Origin: Trichosporon coremiiforme | Lineage: Eukaryota > Basidiomycota > Tremellomycetes > Trichosporonales > Trichosporonaceae | DNA: 64,000 nt | Direction of reading: 5' to 3' | Assembly: GCA_039545355.1 (NCBI GenBank) | Contig: BCJJ01000003.1 | Span: 124,001 to 188,000 of the forward strand | Shown: positions 32,136 to 43,559 of the stretch, piece after piece | How the letters are laid out: each line of letters opens with the position of its first letter | Position numbering within the stretch: position 1 is the stretch's first letter | The notes under the pieces: generated by a model | Database searches by the model: none | What the model saw: the letters and a program-made list of their open reading frames with translations, nothing else | Told to the model about the DNA's origin: nothing | Made by a program: the position numbers and the translations under genes

Positions 32136-34118
32136 ATGGCCTCCCCCCCGCCCGAGTCTCCACTGGGGAAAGTGGACATGGAGGATGCCGGCCCCTCCAC
32201 CCCTCCGAGATCACCGCGAACGCCCACCCGCCCTCCACGACCACGGCCCCCACGGCAACCGGTCCGGTGTGTCTCGCTAGACGTCTGTCGGCCTCAACAA
32301 CCCATGCATCCCGCGTTAGACCGGATAGAGGAGGACTCGTCGCCGACCAAACAGCAACCCGGGTCGCCCGTGGCGTTCTCGACGCCGTCGCCGCCATCCT
32401 CGCCGACGCGACCGCGCGCAAGCTCAAGCGTCAAGTCCGATCAAAACTCTGACCAGTCTCGACCGTTATTCCCGCCGAAAGCGTCTGCGGTTCCCGATCA
32501 CCTGAAGCCGGGCAGGCGACGCGCGCATACCATCTCAGTCACGATGCCGTGGCGGAAGGGCTACGCGCCATTACCGGACGACCCTGAGACGGCCGTGGGG
32601 CCGAGAGGGCGGTCAGGTAGTCATCATAGCCACCACGACGTCGCAGACAACCGGGGCGAGCTGCACGACGACGTCGTGGGCTTACTCGACTGCGTCGACC
32701 CCGAGGTCGGCACAGTCAACCACCTGCAGAACATGACGAACGCGATCATGTTCCCGCCCATCCCGGGGCTGTATTCGCGCCGCCCCAACGTGTGTTTGTC
32801 CACCGATGACGACGAGGACACGGTTCCGACGCTGCCGTCGCAGCCAAAACCGGCCAAGGAGTCGAAGCTGCGATTGGGCCGGCACCGCGCCGAGTCCGCG
32901 CCTGTCTCCCTACGTCCGCCGTTAGCGAGCCAGGGCAGCGACGACGACATCCACCGCACGCCGACCGAGGACGCGGGGATCGCCAAGGTCGAGCTCGACG
33001 CCGACGACAAGCTCCGCACCCACGTCGAGGAGGACATGACCCACGAGCTGGACGCGCACATGCGCAAAGTTCTCCTCCGGCGGAAGCGGCGGGATAAGCT
33101 GAAATCCGCCCTTCGCGGGTTGTGGGCATACCTGAAGACGCCGATGGGCATTGTGACTGCGATCTACGGCTTCCTCGTTGCGTTCTGGGGCGCGGCGATA
33201 GTGCTCTTCCTGCTTGGCTGGATCCCGACCTCGTCAAAGCACGCACAGGACAAGTGGGTCGAGATCTCGTCTCAAGTCACGAACGGCCTGTTCACCGTCA
33301 CGGGCGTGGGTCTGATTCCCTGGCGCGCAATCGACACGTACCGGATGTCGCGGATCTGGATGCTGCGTTCTCGGGTGCGGAAACGACGCGCCAAGCTCGG
33401 CCTGCCAGAGATCAAAGACTGGAACGACCTGCCCGATCCCAACACCGTGCCAGGGTACATCAACGTGCTGTCGGACAAGGAGCAGGCCGAGCTGGAACAC
33501 CAGCAGAATGCGTTCCAAGCGAGCCAGACGTGGTACCGTCCCCACGCGACGCCGACACACACCGCGTTCCCCATGGCGTGGGCGCTGTGGAACACAATTC
33601 TGATGGACCTCAACAGCTTCTTCCAGTGCATCCTCTGCGGATGCATGTGGGGCATGAACTACCACGTCCGTCCGCCCTGGACTACGGGCACTCTGATTCC
33701 GCTGAGTTTCCTGTGCGGTATCGGCGCAGCGATCCTTATCTGGCAAGGTGGCGTGCGCACCAAGAAGACGAAGGAGGTCGAGGGCAAACTGTCCAAGGCG
33801 CTTGGCGTTGACGGCCCCCCCGAGGGCGAGAAGGGTCGCCCGAGGGCTGCTACTGTCGGCACGGAACGGCCCAGCCTCGACGTCAAGCCGAAGCTCGAAG
33901 GGGTGAGAGCGCCAACACGCAGGGCCACTGTCGACGCCGCCCCTGGCGCTGTGACGGTTAGCCACCTCGCTCCCCTCGTCGAGACGGAGGAGGTCGATAC
34001 CCCGGAAGCCAGCCCAAGGGAGAAGCACATCGAGCTCGACGATCTCGCCCTGCCCCAAGTCCCCGAGATCAGCGCGATCGAGCTCCCCGGTCTCAACCCT
34101 AAGCGCGCCTCGACATAG
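32136..34118 (+). CDS. DUF2985 family integral membrane protein
   Basis: Intronless, about 660 residues. The first ~330 residues are disordered and Ser/Pro/Arg-rich (PPRSPRTPTRPPRPRPPRQP). The conserved part begins at LKSALRGLWAYLKTPMGIVT and contains two close helices (IYGFLVAFWGAAIVLFLLGW and VTNGLFTVTGVGLIPWRAID) and two more near the C-terminus (FFQCILCGCMWGMNYHVRP, LIPLSFLCGIGAAILIW). The W(V/I)EISSQV and GLxPWR elements identify DUF2985, a fungal family of unknown function. A Ser/Pro-rich cytosolic tail follows. The start is set at the ATG before ASPPPESPL; an in-frame ATG at 32028 would add 36 residues without clear features. Confidence 0.82.
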   Translation: MASPPPESPLGKVDMEDAGPSTPPRSPRTPTRPPRPRPPRQPVRCVSLDVCRPQQPMHPALDRIEEDSSPTKQQPGSPVAFSTPSPPSSPTRPRASSSVKSDQNSDQSRPLFPPKASAVPDHLKPGRRRAHTISVTMPWRKGYAPLPDDPETAVGPRGRSGSHHSHHDVADNRGELHDDVVGLLDCVDPEVGTVNHLQNMTNAIMFPPIPGLYSRRPNVCLSTDDDEDTVPTLPSQPKPAKESKLRLGRHRAESAPVSLRPPLASQGSDDDIHRTPTEDAGIAKVELDADDKLRTHVEEDMTHELDAHMRKVLLRRKRRDKLKSALRGLWAYLKTPMGIVTAIYGFLVAFWGAAIVLFLLGWIPTSSKHAQDKWVEISSQVTNGLFTVTGVGLIPWRAIDTYRMSRIWMLRSRVRKRRAKLGLPEIKDWNDLPDPNTVPGYINVLSDKEQAELEHQQNAFQASQTWYRPHATPTHTAFPMAWALWNTILMDLNSFFQCILCGCMWGMNYHVRPPWTTGTLIPLSFLCGIGAAILIWQGGVRTKKTKEVEGKLSKALGVDGPPEGEKGRPRAATVGTERPSLDVKPKLEGVRAPTRRATVDAAPGAVTVSHLAPLVETEEVDTPEASPREKHIELDDLALPQVPEISAIELPGLNPKRAST

Positions 34119-34371
34119 TTCGTCGGGACCCGCGTCATAGTATCGTAGTTGTCATGTCATGTTGTAATGCATACACAGACTGTACTGTAGCTGTAGCTGG
34201 AGGCCGGACAGGGGACGGAGTGTACAAGTGGGAGGTGGGTCATAGTCTATACGTAACGTGTGGTGCGTGGTGTGGTGGGGGTTTGGGGGTTTGGGGGGGT
34301 TTGGGGGGGTTAGGTGGCCTGACGCAGGGGGGCCTGGCGCTGGGAGTCCTGACGCCGACGACTGCCGAGTG

Positions 34372-35761
34372 CTACTTGGCGGCCTGGCGGATAGGGCGCT
34401 GGGCCTGGTGGGCCTGGTTCATTAAGCAGCGGCGCTCGTTCACGGAGCCTGCGCCGGGAACTGATTGTCAGCGGCGGAGACCTATCGGCGCGGGCCCGGA
34501 GAGAACTCACGCCTGGGCCGCATCTGGTTCGGCGGGTAGTATGTCGAGGGCGGGGGCGCGGCGCGGCGTTCAGTGCGCTCTTCCCGACTCTCGCGGCCGC
34601 CGGTCGTCTGGAGGCGCTCGTCAAATGCGCTCGCCCAATACTCGCCCTGCACGGGCTGGTCGGCGCTGTTGCACTTGACCGACTTGTCCGTCGGACGCCG
34701 CTGCAGGATGCTCGTCGTGCGCTGGACGAACTGGTGCTGGCTCGCGCGCTGCATTAAGTCGTGCTGCGAGATGCGGTGGGACAACTGCTGCTGGCTGTTG
34801 CGGTGGGTTAAGTTCTGCGGGGGCAATTGCTGCGCCGAGTTGCGCTTGCCTAACTGCTGTTGTGAGTTCTGGCGCGAGACCGACGCGCTCGGCGGGGATG
34901 CAGCAGCAGCCGCAGGAGTAGCAGTAGGGTGCGGCGAGTAGGGCGAGTAGTGGACTCTAGGGGCCGCGGGAGCCGTTGCCGTCGATGCCAGCAGGGGCGC
35001 TGACGTCACACGCCGTGCTTTCGTCCTGTCGTCAGTTTCAGCTCATGACCAGACGTTTGACGCGCGACTCACTTGTCCATGATCCCCGGGTACCCGTTTG
35101 CAGCAATCGACGCGGGCGGCGACGCAACCGCCTGCGCGGCATGCGGGTAGTGGTACCCAGTGTCCGACGCGTGCCCGTTAGACGACGAGCGCCCAGACTT
35201 GCTCGACGGTAATGACGGTGCGGCGGCTTCGCTAGAGCCTGGGCTGGGAATGCCGTGGCTGGCGTCAGCTTTAAAAGCCAAGAGGAGCAGCTACCTGATG
35301 GTGGCCTCCTTGCTGAGCTTGACGTAGGCTTCGAACCATAACTCGGTCTTGCTGAGGAGGGCGTCGGCATTCTTCAGACGCATCTTGAGCTTTGCGTTCT
35401 TGTCCTCGAGGGCGACGATCTTGCTCTCAAGCGACTTTTTCGTGTGCTCGAGGTCCGCGACTGCGTCTTCCTTCTCACGCCTCGCGGCCCGCGCCTTCTC
35501 CATGAGCGACTCGTTCTTCGCCTTGAGTGCACGGTTCTCGGCGTGCAGACGCGAGACGAGTCCAGAGAACAGCATCTCCTCCAGGGACATGGGAGGCGTC
35601 GTCGGGCAAGGATCCTCAGACACGGGCGACGCGGGCGACGCAGGGCGCTCTGCCTGCTCTGGGATCGGAGAAGGCGATCTTGGCGCGGGCGACAGGATGG
35701 GTGGAGGCGAAAGCGCCCTTTTTTTGGGTGTGCTAGGGAGGAATTTCGAGATGATGGCCAT
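34372..35761 (-). CDS. Coiled-coil protein with short SQQQL repeats
   Basis: Four exons: 35295-35761, 35073-35258, 34511-35025 and 34372-34460; introns 36, 47 and 50 nt, each ending CTGAC...AG; 419 codons. N-terminus MAIISKFLPSTPKKRALSPP, a Pro/Ser stretch, then a coiled coil of about 100 residues (MLFSGLVSRLHAENRALKAK onward to LSKTELWFEAYVKLSKEA). The middle is Ser/Ala/Pro-rich. A Gln-rich tandem repeat follows (RQNSQQQL, KRNSAQQL, HRNSQQQL, HRISQHDL, QRASQHQF). Several repeats contain R-x-S, the kind of site used by basophilic kinases. If the last intron is not removed, the frame instead ends at 34482. No family recognised; a scaffold or RNA-granule component is a guess. Confidence 0.65.
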
Positions 35762-38300
35762 CTTATTCTATGGGGGCTTGGCGGGTGGGAAGGAGAGAAT
35801 GAATGCTGCAGTTGGGTAGTGTGCGGTGGCAACGGCAGTGGTGAAGAGTGCAGGTGACAAAGCGTTAGAAAGTCGACGCGGTGTGCTAAGCACAGCGGCG
35901 CAATACTGTGTGTGGGGATGAAGGCGGAAAGGGCGAGAGCGCAAGAGGCGAGTCGGTGGGTATGTAAACTGGAATGGAGACAATGGGGATGCGAGACCAG
36001 AGTGTCCGGAGATGCCGTTTGTGCAGCTGCGAGCGGGCTGCGAGGGTTGTTGGAGCTGTCGAAACAGCGGCCGGGACCGAGGTTGCGACGACGTGGGAAC
36101 TGACCGCAGGGTCAGATGAGGGAGAGGAGTCGGAACTGAGGGGATGGATAGCGGAGTCGGGGCAACAGATGGCCTGGAGAGAGGGAGAAGGACGTAGGAG
36201 TGTGATGAGGGAAGGCCGCAGGACGAGAGTGCAAGAGCGGATCGCCGGCAAGATGACGATATCGTGAAATGTCCCAGTTCAGAGGCTCTTCGTCTTTTGG
36301 GCGGAGCGTCCGGTGATGCCTGGATGTCTGGCCCTGGTGGAATCCGCGCTAAGGCAGGGGTCGGCGGCCAACGACTGGGCTCGGTCTGATGCTCGCTAGT
36401 GTATGTGCTTGCGGCCCTGCGGAGAGGCAAGTGTTCTGGTGTTCCTTGGCCCGGAGCGAGGTTGAGGTTAGGCAAGGTCTCGGTGATGCGGATGGTCTAC
36501 GAACAGGCGAAGTGGAGAAGTTGTCGAGTCATTTTATCCCGCCCGCTGTTCTTTTCTGAGCGGGCGACCTTGCAAACTTTCTCACGTCGGCGACGATGCG
36601 GGTACCGGGCTGTAAGCACGAGCGTGAGGCATGAGTCCAGAGCGGATGCGAGAGACATGGGGGTCTGTCGTGTGTCGGGGCACAGGCGGTGAGGGCGGTG
36701 TGCGCGCAGGTGGACGATCTGCATGGCATGCATGCGCCGCATTGCTCGCTGCGTGCTCTGCGCTGCTGCCTCACCCGATCGAATCGCTGGCCCTAGACGG
36801 GGCGCCAAGGACGTCTGGCTGGGGCTAAGGCTGAGGCACTGAGGCTGAAGCACATCCTCGGAGGCTGCAGCTTGCAGAGGCTGGAGAGGCTGATGCGGCA
36901 GGGCACACAGGGCAGATAGGCTGCCGGCTGCCTTCTGGTCACTGGATTTCTGAGCATGGGCGATGGGAACGGGGGCGCGACAATGCGTGCAGACTCGCGC
37001 TAGCCTGAATGGCTCTGAGTAGTCTCGGAAGGGTGTTCCAAGAAGTAGATAGAGCCTTTGCCGTCCAGAGCTGTGGAAACTCTGTCGCTGAACGCAGCGA
37101 TCTCCTCGCTCCAACCAGCCGAGTTGCGTGCCAGAGCCTGGCACTCCGGGCTTGTGCTCGCTGTGTCCGTGCTACGAAAGCTGCCTCTGATGAGAGCTGC
37201 AAGATCTTGGGAACGACTGTGGGCGCAGCGTTCTAGCGGACAATCTTTCATTAATGCATCATGTCGGTGCCCCTCAATGTCCTCTGTGGGTCGGGCGATG
37301 GTGTGTGAAGAGATGACAGAGATGACCATCGGATGGTTCAGAGCGTTCTACGGGTCCTGAACGGTGAATTGGGGGAGGCGCTACGGACGCCGAACTTCCG
37401 CTTTTGACGTTTGGGTTTGGTCATGCGGATCTTCGACAAGGGGACATGGGCGCCATAGCTCGATGGACAGACTCGACCCTCATCGGAACAAGCGTTACAT
37501 CTTCCACAGCCCGAAGAATGATGAATGCAAGGCATGTAGGCAGCCGGAAATGTGGGAGCGTCGTCCTCAATCATTCATATCGGCTCGGTTGATCGGTTGA
37601 TTCTCTGCCCAGGCGGAAAGTGCCTGAACCTTGGAATGTAGAGGGGGCCGGTGCCTAGCCAGGTCGTTGGCGGCGCTGGACTGTGGGTCTCCGGCTGTGT
37701 CATGTGTCAGGTGCCGTCCATTCAGTCCATTCAGTCCATTCACACTACCTACTGCGCGTTCTCAGCCAGCCAAGGAAGGCTCTGTCGGAGCCGGACTATG
37801 ATGACATGGCCGGAAGGTGCCCGGAGTTGCAGACAGCGGCGCTGAGATGTGGTGACAGTCTGAGCGCACACGCGTTCGCGGACTTGGAACCTAGCCTGAG
37901 GGGTCTCGACGGAAGCAGATTCCTCCACTGCTATCTTACGGCCATGACAATCTGCCTTCCCCTTCCTCGCTTTCCGCTAGCACCTTGCCCTGCCCGCATT
38001 CCTGCGTCTAGTCTTCCTCGCTCCCATTATTGCTCGCCGCACTTCAATCCCCATCGATTTCCTTTCGCGACACAACCCTCACCATCTCCGATACTCGCCT
38101 CACCGCTCGCCGCGTCCCAAGTCACCCTCGCCATTGACGGTATGACTGCCGGAAGAACCATCGGCGAACGCCGACAGACGTGAGCGGGCACCTCCACCAC
38201 CACGTCCCTCCGGTAACCTTCCTCGCCGCACCGGTCCAACAGCCTTCTTGATATCAGACATCCATCGCCCACCTATCTTCCATCAACGACAATCATCACC
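35762..38300. other. 2.5-kb intergenic region
   Basis: Divergent region between the coiled-coil gene and the alpha/beta hydrolase. The minus strand at 35770-36250 is very C/T-rich, with a long Pro/Ser open frame that I take as 5' leader. Small direct repeat TCCATTCAG three times at 37719-37744. One weak small frame at 37000-37329 is listed separately. Confidence 0.45.
37000..37329 (-). CDS. Hypothetical small protein or exon
   Basis: 109-residue frame. The C-terminal half (ECQALARNSAGWSEEIAAFS, DRVSTALDGKGSIYFLEHP) has coding-like composition and helix-like patterning, but the N-terminal part does not. No family and no neighbours that help. Could be a relic exon. Confidence 0.25.
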   Translation of the reverse strand: MVISVISSHTIARPTEDIEGHRHDALMKDCPLERCAHSRSQDLAALIRGSFRSTDTASTSPECQALARNSAGWSEEIAAFSDRVSTALDGKGSIYFLEHPSETTQSHSG

Positions 38301-39354
38301 ATGGCAGAGCCAGCACGCAGATTCGGACCGATGGACAATGCCCACGCCCAGGACTGGTCCGTGCTTGCCCTCGGGCACCCGACCGTCAGCCAGCGCACGA
38401 TATACCTCGTCGATCTCAAGGTCGACGTGTGGGGAGTGGATGAGATCGCCGGCAGCTCTCTTCCCGTCACATGTATCGTGAGTTGAGTCAGGTTAACGGT
38501 GACTCCCAGCTAGTTAAAAAGCCGTAGTCTGGGCTGACGACAGATCCTCGCGCATGGCTGGGCGAACAAGGCGAAGGACATGGAGCCGATGGCGGCGGGC
38601 CTGCTGGGCGAGTTCCATCGGCTAGACGCCAAGTCCGGCGGACGGAAGCGTGACGTGATTGTCGCAACGCTCGACCAGCGGAATCACGGCGAGCGCCGCG
38701 TTAACAAGAGCCTGCAGTCATTCCAGAAGAACCCGAGACAATTGTGAGTGTTCCTTAGCACCTTCTTTCCCTCGCATTGCTCCAGGTGGCAACCACGGAC
38801 CCGTAGCTGACAACAGTGGCATCGACATGGCAACCGCTCTAGTCGGCGGGAAGCAGGACCACGAGCTCATCATGCAATTCCTCTCAGGACGGCTGTGGGC
38901 TGACGGCTCACGCACCATTTCGGAGTGGGTCTCAGTCGGCTTCAGCATGGGCGGGCACTTGTGCTGGCGCCTGCTACGGGAGTGCCCACAGATGAAGCTC
39001 GGTATTCCGATCTGCTCGACGCCGTCCGAATCGCTCGGCAACCTGCTGCGCGCGAAGGCGCTCCCTCCCAATGTACCGGACGTAATCCAGCCGCCCGAGG
39101 TCGTGCACTACTTCTCCGAGTCGCACTACGAACCCAATCACTGGGAGCGGTACAAGGGCAAGAAGATTCTGGCCGTGCACGGGCAGCTCGATAACGTGAT
39201 GCCTTTCCGGCTCGGCGCCGAGAGTTGGGACAAGCTGGCGCCGCACACTGCCGCCGCGGAGCGATACGAGGAGCCAGGGCGCGGGCACGTATGCTCTCCG
39301 CCGATGGTGCGCCGCGCAGCCGAGTTCATCTGGAACCACTCCGTGTCGCAATAG
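38301..39354 (+). CDS. Alpha/beta hydrolase with conserved catalytic triad
   Basis: Three exons: 38301-38477, 38544-38743 and 38817-39354 (introns 66 and 73 nt ending CTGACGACAG and CTGACAACAG), totalling 305 codons. HGWANKAKDMEPMA supplies the oxyanion HG, LDQRNHGERRV is the D-x-R-N-H-G strand-turn typical of this subfamily, GFSMGGHLCWRL is the nucleophile elbow (Ser), VHGQLDNVMPF gives the Asp and PGRGHVCSPPM the His. No signal peptide; cytosolic. The RNHG element resembles fungal serine hydrolases that are otherwise poorly characterised. Substrate unknown. Tail-to-tail with the methyltransferase at 39557. Confidence 0.85.
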
Positions 39355-39556
39355 ACAACTTTTGCATATACAATTACAGGCTGTATGGAGACATACTTAC
39401 ACTTTGCTTTTCTATGTTTTCTTCATATCGTTTCGTTACTTACAGTGTCGCTGGCCGAGAAGACTCCGGTGGGCTTCGGGGCTGGCTTCGGACGGGCTGC
39501 GTGACGGGGTCCGGCTTGGCGCTCAGTACCGAGGCTTGAGGCCCGGTTGAACGAGC

Positions 39557-40240
39557 CTAGTTCGGCAGCCCGTTAACGCGGAGCACAAGGGTGCGCGCCT
39601 CAACGCCCGCGCCAGCGCGGTACGGCTCAAGCTCCTTGCTCACGACAGAGACTGTGCCCCTCCCCTCCATGCCCTCGACATACTTGTCATAGCCCCCAAT
39701 GGTCCAGATATCCTCCAAAATAGTCGAAACGGCGTACCCGCCCGGCTTGGTGACGCGGGCGAGCTCCTCCAGCGCCTCAGGTCCGACGTGCCCGAGCGTG
39801 AGCGTCCCGACGCAAGTGACGCCATCATAGCTGGCATCCTTGAAGTCGAGCTTCTGCGTCAAGTCGGCCGTACCGAGGTTCCTATATGCGCCAGTCTTGG
39901 CAGCCTGGTCAAGCATGCCGTCCGAGAGGTCGACGCCGTCGATGGTGCCGTAGCCGAGGGCCTTCAGTTGGGAGCCGACCAACCCGGTCCCACAGCCGGC
40001 GTCGAGGAGGATGGAGGAGGGAGGCAAGCCCGTCTTGGCCAGAGCGCGCGAGGCGACGACAGGTCCGACGTAGCCCTGCGTCGGCAAGGCCAGGTCGCTG
40101 TCGTAGCTGGCGGCCCATTCGTCATAGATCTCCTTCAGGTCACTGGGCTTGCCACTGATGCCGAGGGCGTACACGGCCGCCAGGTGCGGGTTGCCGCCGG
40201 AGGAGGTGTTGGGATGCTGGGCTGCGGTGTCGCCGGGCAT
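39557..40240 (-). CDS. SAM-dependent methyltransferase, METTL27/WBSCR27-like
   Basis: 227 residues, intronless. Class I methyltransferase fold: IYDEWAASYDSDLALPTQGY upstream, motif I ILLDAGCGTGLVG near residue 80, acidic loop GVDLSDGMLDQAAKTGAY, motif around SYDGVTCVGTLTLGHVGPEA, and post-motif ELARVTKPGGYAVSTILED. The leading EIYDEWAxxYD and the GxLxxGHV step are characteristic of the WBSCR27-like group, whose physiological substrate is not established. A TATA-like TTATATAG lies about 250 bp upstream (40486-40493). Start chosen at MPGDTAAQHPN; no better upstream ATG is needed. Confidence 0.85.
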   Translation of the reverse strand: MPGDTAAQHPNTSSGGNPHLAAVYALGISGKPSDLKEIYDEWAASYDSDLALPTQGYVGPVVASRALAKTGLPPSSILLDAGCGTGLVGSQLKALGYGTIDGVDLSDGMLDQAAKTGAYRNLGTADLTQKLDFKDASYDGVTCVGTLTLGHVGPEALEELARVTKPGGYAVSTILEDIWTIGGYDKYVEGMEGRGTVSVVSKELEPYRAGAGVEARTLVLRVNGLPN

Positions 40241-42610
40241 GTTGCTGAGGTCTTGTGGAGTTACTTGATGGAAGGTGGTGTGGAGTAAGAAGGTGTGGGG
40301 TAGTGTGGGGAAGTGGAGGCGGCGCTCAGTGATAAGATAATGACAGAAGCGAGTAGCGACGGAAACCGTCCGTGTTGCTCTAACCCGGAGACAGCTGGAC
40401 AGCTGATGGGATAGCTGGGATGGGAAGCGGGAAAGAGACGGAGGGAGGTGAAGATCGTGGGAGTGATGGCGGGGCCGGAGCCCGGGGTTATATAGCGAGA
40501 GCACTGGGTCAGATGGCGAATGGCTCCGTGTTATCCAGCTCCCCCCGCATGTGCTTTACCCGTAGCGCGGTCACTCGGCATATAGCTCCATCGCGGTATT
40601 GGCAACTCCGTTTAATCGCGCAGGGTAGTCGTGCTCGCTATGCATGCTAGCGACGCGGGGTCGCAGTCACCGTTCGATGCGGTCGCGGTAGGCGCCATGT
40701 CTTGGACTCTCCGTACGCCTTGGGTGAAATGCTGGACGGCATTCGGGGGACGACCTAAGGCGGCAGATGACGACGGAGGCAGGCGCTGGAAGACGACGGG
40801 GGACGACCCCCCACGCCACCCTCCACAGCATGAAGCAGGGTGAAACCTCAGCTCACGATCACGGAAGCAGAACGGGCTGTATAGCGCCCACTGGCTCCGT
40901 TCCGTTCGTCGGCGAAGCAGACGAGCCAAGACAGCTGACAGGCTCTTGGGCGTTGTCCCCTCGTCTCTCGATAGTAAGTTGCATTCCGTGCCTCACCCAT
41001 TGCGATCAGACGCCTGGCGCCGTCACGTCTCTCCCTTGCGTTGCTTGGCGCCGCGACGGGGGGTGAAGACGGCGTGTGAACGGCGCAAGGCGGGGCTGTG
41101 ATTGGATCAACGCCGGCAGGTGCTTCTCGCCGCTGCCTCCGTTGGGCTGCGCCGTAATGTGTCGAGACAAGGGGTCCGTCACGCTGCGCCTCCCCTCCCC
41201 CTCTCCTCTTCCAGTATACTTGCTGCTGTGCCCACCAGCGCCGTCGCCCATCGCCCACTGCCCTATTCCGGTATCCGGCTTGTCACAATGAGACAAGATT
41301 GGATGCGATTCCGCGTCACATGACGCTCAGGCTGCCAGGCATACAACCCAAGGCGCAGAGACACGAGACACCGATGACATCACATGGTCCAGCGATAAGA
41401 TAGATGCACCTGCGATCGGTTCTGACACTTCTCTTAGCCGCAAGCCCTGTGCCGGTGTGCCCCGCGAGTTGCCCAGCTGACGACCAAGTGAGGAATATCG
41501 GCGTGCTGGCGAGCTATGGCGAACTGCATCGAGGAACGTGAGTGTGGATGGGGAATGGGACGCGTCATCGCCGTCGCCAGGTCGGTTTCCGGAAACGCTC
41601 GCCGTTTGGTATGAGGAGCCTGGTCCGGAAGCGGTGCAGTCGAGTGTCACTCGATTTCCAGGGCCCTTCTCTTTCCGCGCAGCAGAAGAGCTGAGGGAGA
41701 CATTGCTGCGAGATAAACCCCCGGATAAGATCAGACTGTCCGCGTCTCAGTGCTGAACGTTTCAGAACGCCCCATGTGAGGAGCTGGCCGGAGGCTATCG
41801 GAGGGTGAGACTCAACCCCGGCAGCATCATGGAGAATCCGAGTGGGAGAAGGATGTGAGACAGCCGCTGATGCCGTTCCGAGAGGCCCGACGTCTTCCGG
41901 TCATCGTTGTCGCCGGTATCACTGGCGGGCTAGCGTGTGGTCAATGAACAACCACGCTGCTGCAAGCATCACAGAGAAAGGGCTGCACGAGGCCGAGTTA
42001 TCCGACGCAGACGGATTACGGCCCGCGGCGTCCTCGGTGCGTGGGGGCTTGCGTGGGAGCTTTCGGAGGCTTGCGGGGTGCGTCAAGAGGCTTACAACCC
42101 GTGTGCCTCTTGCACGTCAGCCTCCCAGTTGCGCCGGCCGACGCCGCCCTCGTCGCACACCGCGGATCCAACTCATGTTTTCTTTCGTCCTCTGCACCTT
42201 CCCTTTGTCGTATCGCTTCTTCTGCATCTCATTACCGCTTCCATCGCCTCAGTCCTCGTTTGCAAGGTCACCGGTTTCAGCGGGGCACTCTTCCTTTCAC
42301 AGTGTGGTACGTACTGCGGGACGGAGCTGCGGACGGCGCGTGTCGGAGTGATGGGCTGGACTCGGTGAAACACACCTTCGGCGAGATATCACGCAGCAGA
42401 GAGCACTCCGTGACCTGCAGCCGCAGTCTATCGAGCGCCTGCTTTCGCGGTCCTCCACCTGCATCGTCGTCGACCGCCCGATGGCCCATCAGCTTGCCTT
42501 CTAGCCCGCCCTACGGTCATCGTCGAGCATCCTCGCACCACCAGCACTATACCCACAATCATCCATGCTATGCTACAAGCGGCCCCAGCCACACGCTGCT
42601 CAACCAGTAT
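40241..42610. other. 2.4-kb intergenic region
   Basis: Begins with the methyltransferase promoter. No intact gene, tRNA or repeat recognised. Frames at 41842-42856 are long but lack domain or signal features. Confidence 0.45.
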
Positions 42611-43559
42611 CTAGCGTCTGTCGCCCTTCCTAAAGATGGCATCCTTCAGCGCTCCGAGCGTCGAAATTGTATCCGCGCTCTCGCTCCGGTGCGGGTCAGC
42701 TGGCGCCGGCCGCGGCGTGATGCTAGCCGACGTGGGGGTGTGCGGCTGCCCAAAGGTGCCAGTCGCACTGACGCCGGTATGCGGTGCGTAGTGGCTACTC
42801 GTGGGCCGCTCATGTCCACTCGAGCTTGGGACGCTGGGCGCGGACTGTGCATTTGACGAGCCGGGACGCTCAGACTCGCCCATGCCGAAGGAAGACGCGA
42901 AGGGCGGGTTCGGGCTCGCGGGCGGGCCAAGCGAGTTCCGGTCCGCGAACGAGGGCTTCTCGGCCGGCGAGGGGCGGAGCTCGGAGGGTGACAGCGACGG
43001 TGAGAGGGAGGGGCGGCCGATACCGTCGTCGAGGGAGAGGTGGGGCGAGGGCGGGATTGGAGGGAGTGTCGGCGGCCGGTCGAGCCAAGTCCGTGCCGGC
43101 TCAGACTCCAGGGAACACTTCAGCCGCTGCGGGTTGCCCTCCTCCACTGAAGCTGCTTTCCGCCTCTGCCGGAGAAGGAGGAAGGCACACGCCAGCACAA
43201 GCGCAGCTCCCAGCACGCCGCCGACGACGCCGCCGATCACCTTGTCTCTGCCTTCTGGGGACATCGGGTCCGGGGTTCTTCAGGGCGGGGGCTGAAAGGT
43301 TTAGGCGTTTGGCTGGTGGGCTTGACGGCTTGCGACTTGCGATTTGCGGGGTTGCGATGTCAACAGTGATAGGCGATTCCGAGACTGCGCTGCAGGCTGG
43401 GTCTCTAGGTTGGATGATCTGCGACTCTTGACAGGATACAGATGGGTTAGGTGTGACGTTGCTGATGACGTTGATGACAGTTTCCGGAGCGAGGATATGC
43501 GATAGAAGCACGAACCGAGGGGCTGTGCGAGCTGTCGTCAGCTTCGGTCGTAGTCTCAC
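42611..43559 (-). CDS. Single-pass membrane protein with Ser/Pro-rich tail, 5' structure unresolved
   Basis: The frame from 43264 reads MSPEGRDKVIGGVVGGVLGA and continues through a clear membrane helix (about residues 8-30: VIGGVVGGVLGAALVLACAF) to a basic stop-transfer RQRRKAAS. A ~180-residue cytosolic tail rich in Ser and Pro follows (PPTLPPIPPSPHLSLDDG, SPSLSPSELRPSPAEKP). Immediately upstream another frame has ectodomain-like sequence (ETVINVISNVTPNPSVSCQE with an N-glycosylation sequon) from about 43559. CTGACGACAG at about 43538-43547 and a potential acceptor (CCCTGAAG) just before the membrane exon suggest introns. Unlike the tails at 17.6, 25.4, 47.8 and 55.7 kb, no PPxY is present. 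Function unknown; layout like a fungal surface sensor. Confidence 0.5.

Noticed and set aside
35768..36475. 235-codon minus-strand frame upstream of the coiled-coil gene
   Set aside because: Pro/Ser/Arg composition from a pyrimidine-rich leader; no plausible fold and directly upstream of a good start.
41842..42856. Overlapping plus-strand frames of 140-271 codons
   Set aside because: Three frames are open at once, which is expected from composition; none shows a motif, and no initiation context stands out.
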